From positions 1-9,010 of the forward strand of contig JAUQXU010000391.1 in NCBI GenBank assembly GCA_030837935.1: a stretch of 9,010 bases of DNA. The letters run 5' to 3'. Positions 7,236-9,010 of this stretch are shown here, in pieces. Source of the DNA: Candidatus Brocadia sp. GTDB lineage: Bacteria; Planctomycetota; Brocadiia; Brocadiales; Brocadiaceae. A program made the position numbers and the translations under genes. Position 1 is the stretch's first letter. Every line of letters begins with the position of its first letter. Below the pieces are notes generated by a model. The model searched no databases. It was given only the letters and a program-made list of their open reading frames with translations, and was not told where the DNA came from.

Positions 7236-7460
7236 GCACTTGTCGCGTTGTGAAAATATTTATCAATATATCAACGAATATACAGAGACATTGAAACCAT
7301 TATTGTAGTGACAACAATACCCGCGGAACAGCACCTTCTATGGTATGTTTTACCGGGAATGGACTCAAATTCTGATAAACTAAGGAAAGGCCTTGTTTAA
7401 ATCGAAAATCTGGCATGAAAAAAGAGAGAACTAATTTATCTGCGAAACATTCTATTTTAC
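7236..7460. other. 225-bp gap between spoVG and ilvB
   Basis: Probable site of the ilvB promoter and the end of the ispE-spoVG transcript. A small inverted repeat (TATTGT / ACAATA, at about 7301-7319) has a 7-nt loop. A 38-codon minus-strand ORF from an ATG near 7415 has no Shine-Dalgarno. An open + strand frame through 7254-7400 lacks a usual start codon before most of its length. No T-box or leader peptide rich in branched-chain residues was recognised. Confidence 0.45.
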
Positions 7461-7925
7461 CTACTCGGTTTTTTCCGATTCTAAGTCCTCGCCTATATCA
7501 TCAAAATCAACGTCATCCATATCCTCATACTTTGGAGGCTTATAACCGGGTTTTTTAGAGTTCTCGACCTCTTCTTTGTAAGCGGTGAGTACCTTTTCCT
7601 GTATCAGTTCTCTGCAACTTGAATTTATTGGATGGGCTGTATCTGCGTGTAATTTTAATCTGCCTGCACCCCTCGATGCTCGTTTCTCATTCAATTTAGT
7701 GCCACAATCATTACAGTATTGCGCCATCAGGTGGTTTTTGCCGCCACATTTTGGGCATCTATCCGTGAGCTTTCTGCTGGGCATCGCCACAAATGCCCCT
7801 TTGTGTCCTTCGATAACCTTTAGATCCCTTACGACAAAGTCATCATCTATCGTAATGCTACAAAAAGCCTGCAATCTATTCTTTTTAGCATCTGTTAACT
7901 TTACCCTGACCTCAGTAATATTCAC
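7461..7925 (-). CDS. spoVG: SpoVG family regulator with an inserted zinc ribbon
   Basis: SpoVG proteins are small nucleic-acid-binding regulators. This 154-residue version starts like the Bacillus protein (NITEVRVKL), continues through ITIDDDFVVRDLKVIEG (24-40) and AFVAMPSRK (44-52), and rejoins the family at AHPINSSCRELIQ (97-109). Between these blocks sits an insert of about 40 residues with CPKC (57-60) and CNDC (71-74), a four-cysteine zinc ribbon, then a basic stretch (KRASRGAGRLK). The C-terminus (134-154) is strongly acidic. I chose GTG 7925: it aligns with the family N-terminus and has GGGAGAGG just upstream. A GTG at 7949, overlapping the ispE stop, would add eight residues that carry the ribosome binding site. 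The gene follows ispE by 20 bp; in Bacillus spoVG also lies downstream of ispE, supporting an old linkage. Whether the ribbon adds RNA or DNA binding is inference. Confidence 0.92.
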   Translation of the reverse strand: MNITEVRVKLTDAKKNRLQAFCSITIDDDFVVRDLKVIEGHKGAFVAMPSRKLTDRCPKCGGKNHLMAQYCNDCGTKLNEKRASRGAGRLKLHADTAHPINSSCRELIQEKVLTAYKEEVENSKKPGYKPPKYEDMDDVDFDDIGEDLESEKTE

Positions 7926-7945
7926 AGTTTCCTCTCCCTTTCTGT

Positions 7946-8836
7946 TCACTTAGCATTGCCATTGACATCGCTGGTTACCACAAACACATCGCCAACATCA
8001 AGCATCTTTATTTGTCGTTCAATTTCCTTTGAATCTGTTTCCCCCTTACATAAACCATATAAAGCTGATCCGCTTCCGGATAAAAGTGTGCCGCAAAAAT
8101 TAAATCTTGCCAACGTTTTTTTTATTTTCTCGATGTTCGGATAGAGACTAAATACAACTTCTTCCAATCGATTATATAAACTAGTCCCCAATCTTTCCGG
8201 ATTTCCTGACGCCAACGCTTGCAGGAGAAAGCTAACATCTTTTAAATTTTTTGTCAAGACAATTTTGAAATTTTTGTACACGGTTGCGGTGCTAACCTCG
8301 AATCTTGGATAAATTATTATATAATTATACGGTATATGCAAAGCATATGGAGTAACCAACTCCCCCCTTCCCTTACATATCGCTGTGTTTCCGAAAACAA
8401 AAAATGGGGTGTCAGAACCTAATTTTTCAGCCAGTGATACTAATTTTTTTTCATCGTATCCAACCTGCCATAGCTTATTTAATCCAAACAAAGTGGCCAC
8501 AGCATCGCTACTTCCACCGCCAAGACCTGCCCCAACGGGTATTCCTTTCTCCAGATGTATTTTTACCCCCCTGGAAATCCCGGATTCTTTCTGAAAGATA
8601 CGGACTGCTTTTAAAACAAGATTATCCTCACCAACAGAAAGTTTGGGATTTGAGCAAGTAAATCCGATGTCTTTGTCATAATCTTCCATATAGATATAAT
8701 CATAGAGGCTGATTCCCTGCATGACCGTTTCAATCTCGTGATAACCGTCTGGTCGCTTACCTAAAATTTCGAGGAAAAGGTTAATCTTTGCAGGTGCTGC
8801 AATTTTTAGTTTTCCTCGTTCTAGCCAGTATTTCAT
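7946..8836 (-). CDS. ispE: 4-diphosphocytidyl-2-C-methyl-D-erythritol kinase
   Basis: GHMP-family kinase of the MEP isoprenoid pathway, phosphorylating CDP-ME at the 2-hydroxyl with ATP. The 296-residue length is typical. The APAKINLFLEILGKRPDGYH block (14-33) contains the conserved K17. The glycine-rich ATP loop PVGAGLGGGSSDA spans 100-112, the catalytic aspartate is D142 in SDTPFF, and the C-terminal GHMP motif is LLSGSGSALYGLC. The ATG at 8836 follows AGGA at about 9 nt and gives an N-terminus roughly ten residues longer than some homologues. The stop lies 20 bp before the spoVG start, so the two are probably cotranscribed. Its upstream region is only 48 bp long before the coding end of an ISL3-like transposase, so its native promoter may have been displaced or replaced. 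IspE supplies precursors that ultimately feed squalene and the SHC at the other end of the window. Confidence 0.97.
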   Translation of the reverse strand: MKYWLERGKLKIAAPAKINLFLEILGKRPDGYHEIETVMQGISLYDYIYMEDYDKDIGFTCSNPKLSVGEDNLVLKAVRIFQKESGISRGVKIHLEKGIPVGAGLGGGSSDAVATLFGLNKLWQVGYDEKKLVSLAEKLGSDTPFFVFGNTAICKGRGELVTPYALHIPYNYIIIYPRFEVSTATVYKNFKIVLTKNLKDVSFLLQALASGNPERLGTSLYNRLEEVVFSLYPNIEKIKKTLARFNFCGTLLSGSGSALYGLCKGETDSKEIERQIKMLDVGDVFVVTSDVNGNAK

Positions 8837-8871
8837 AAAGGATGTTCCTGTTGTATTGTATTCTTAAAAAA

Positions 8872-9010
8872 GTGTCTTTCGTATTTAAGTTGAAAGCTTA
8901 GGGTCAAGAAGCCCGCAATGCTGATGAATCTTGAGTAAGAAGTATTTAACGTCCCGATAACCGTATGCCATACGCTTTAGCCGTTTTATCTTGTTATTGA
9001 TTCCTTCTGA
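8872..9010 (-). mobile_element. ISL3-like insertion sequence, one end only
   Basis: The element is defined by the transposase C-terminus, which runs off the window. The end of the IS must lie between the transposase stop (8885) and ispE (8836). I place it provisionally at 8872, where GTGTCTTTCG begins a short dyad (CTTTC 8876-8880 / GAAAG 8892-8896) and is flanked by the AT-rich octamer TTAAAAAA (8864-8871). ISL3 elements make 8-bp AT-rich target duplications. The exact boundary is inference, since the other end is not in view. Confidence 0.45.
8885..9010 (-). CDS. ISL3-family transposase, C-terminal 41 residues
   Basis: The minus strand from the window edge to TAA 8885-8887 is open and encodes a fragment starting SEGINNKIKRLKRMAYGYRD and ending GLLDPKLST. 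The xEGxNNKIKxxKRxAYGYR signature is the C-terminus of ISL3-type DDE transposases; the glutamate at visible residue 2 is the likely third catalytic acidic residue, and the basic helix after it is typical. The reading frame ends normally, so this end of the gene is not degraded. The N-terminal helix-turn-helix and the two catalytic aspartates lie outside the window, so whether the whole element is intact cannot be said. Confidence 0.88.
   Translation of the reverse strand, partial: SEGINNKIKRLKRMAYGYRDVKYFLLKIHQHCGLLDPKLST

Noticed and set aside
7301..7319. Inverted repeat TATTGT/ACAATA as a possible operator or terminator
   Set aside because: Only 6 bp and AT-rich with no U-run; too weak to call as a regulatory site.
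7254..7400. Open + strand frame in the spoVG-ilvB gap
   Set aside because: Reads smoothly, but has no ATG and no ribosome binding site before most of its length; treated as chance.
7585..7953. 122-codon + strand ORF opposite spoVG
   Set aside because: Antisense shadow of spoVG; cysteine- and proline-rich sequence arises from the complement of the conserved gene.

Overview
All recognisable genes in this window lie on the minus strand, so gene order is best read from high to low coordinates. Base composition is moderately AT-rich. Several features together point to a Gram-negative, MEP-pathway, hopanoid-forming bacterium: a squalene-hopene cyclase, an Rnf-type ferredoxin, a SpoVG protein carrying an extra zinc ribbon next to ispE, and an ISL3-type transposase. 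My best guess is an anammox planctomycete (Brocadia/Kuenenia group). This is inference from protein character, not from a marker gene.

Layout, in the direction of transcription. (1) 9010-8885: the last 41 codons of an ISL3-like transposase that begins outside the window; its insertion end must lie within about 50 bp of the next gene. (2) 8836-7461: ispE followed 20 bp later by spoVG, a linkage also known from Bacillus (there with two genes between). (3) 7460-7236: a 225-bp gap. (4) 7235-5559: ilvB, the acetolactate synthase catalytic subunit, with no ilvN beside it. (5) 5558-5265: a 294-bp AT-rich gap with a hairpin and one doubtful 37-codon ORF. (6) 5264-2146: a tight probable operon of rnfB, rsmE, a previously overlooked 48-codon single-membrane-span protein, and pncB. 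rnfB and rsmE abut (TAAATG), and the small ORF and pncB overlap by ATGA. (7) 2145-1767: a 379-bp gap with no convincing gene. (8) 1766-1: squalene-hopene cyclase, intact but cut by the window edge.

Functionally the window is mostly housekeeping metabolism: isoprenoid precursor synthesis (IspE) and its triterpenoid end use (SHC), branched-chain amino acid synthesis (IlvB), NAD salvage (PncB), ribosome modification (RsmE), redox/ion-coupled electron transfer (RnfB) and a nucleic-acid-binding regulator (SpoVG). No CRISPR array, tRNA, rRNA or obvious novel defence system is visible. The most interesting items are the small membrane protein translationally coupled to pncB, the zinc-ribbon SpoVG, the RnfB without other rnf genes beside it, and the IS end immediately upstream of ispE.
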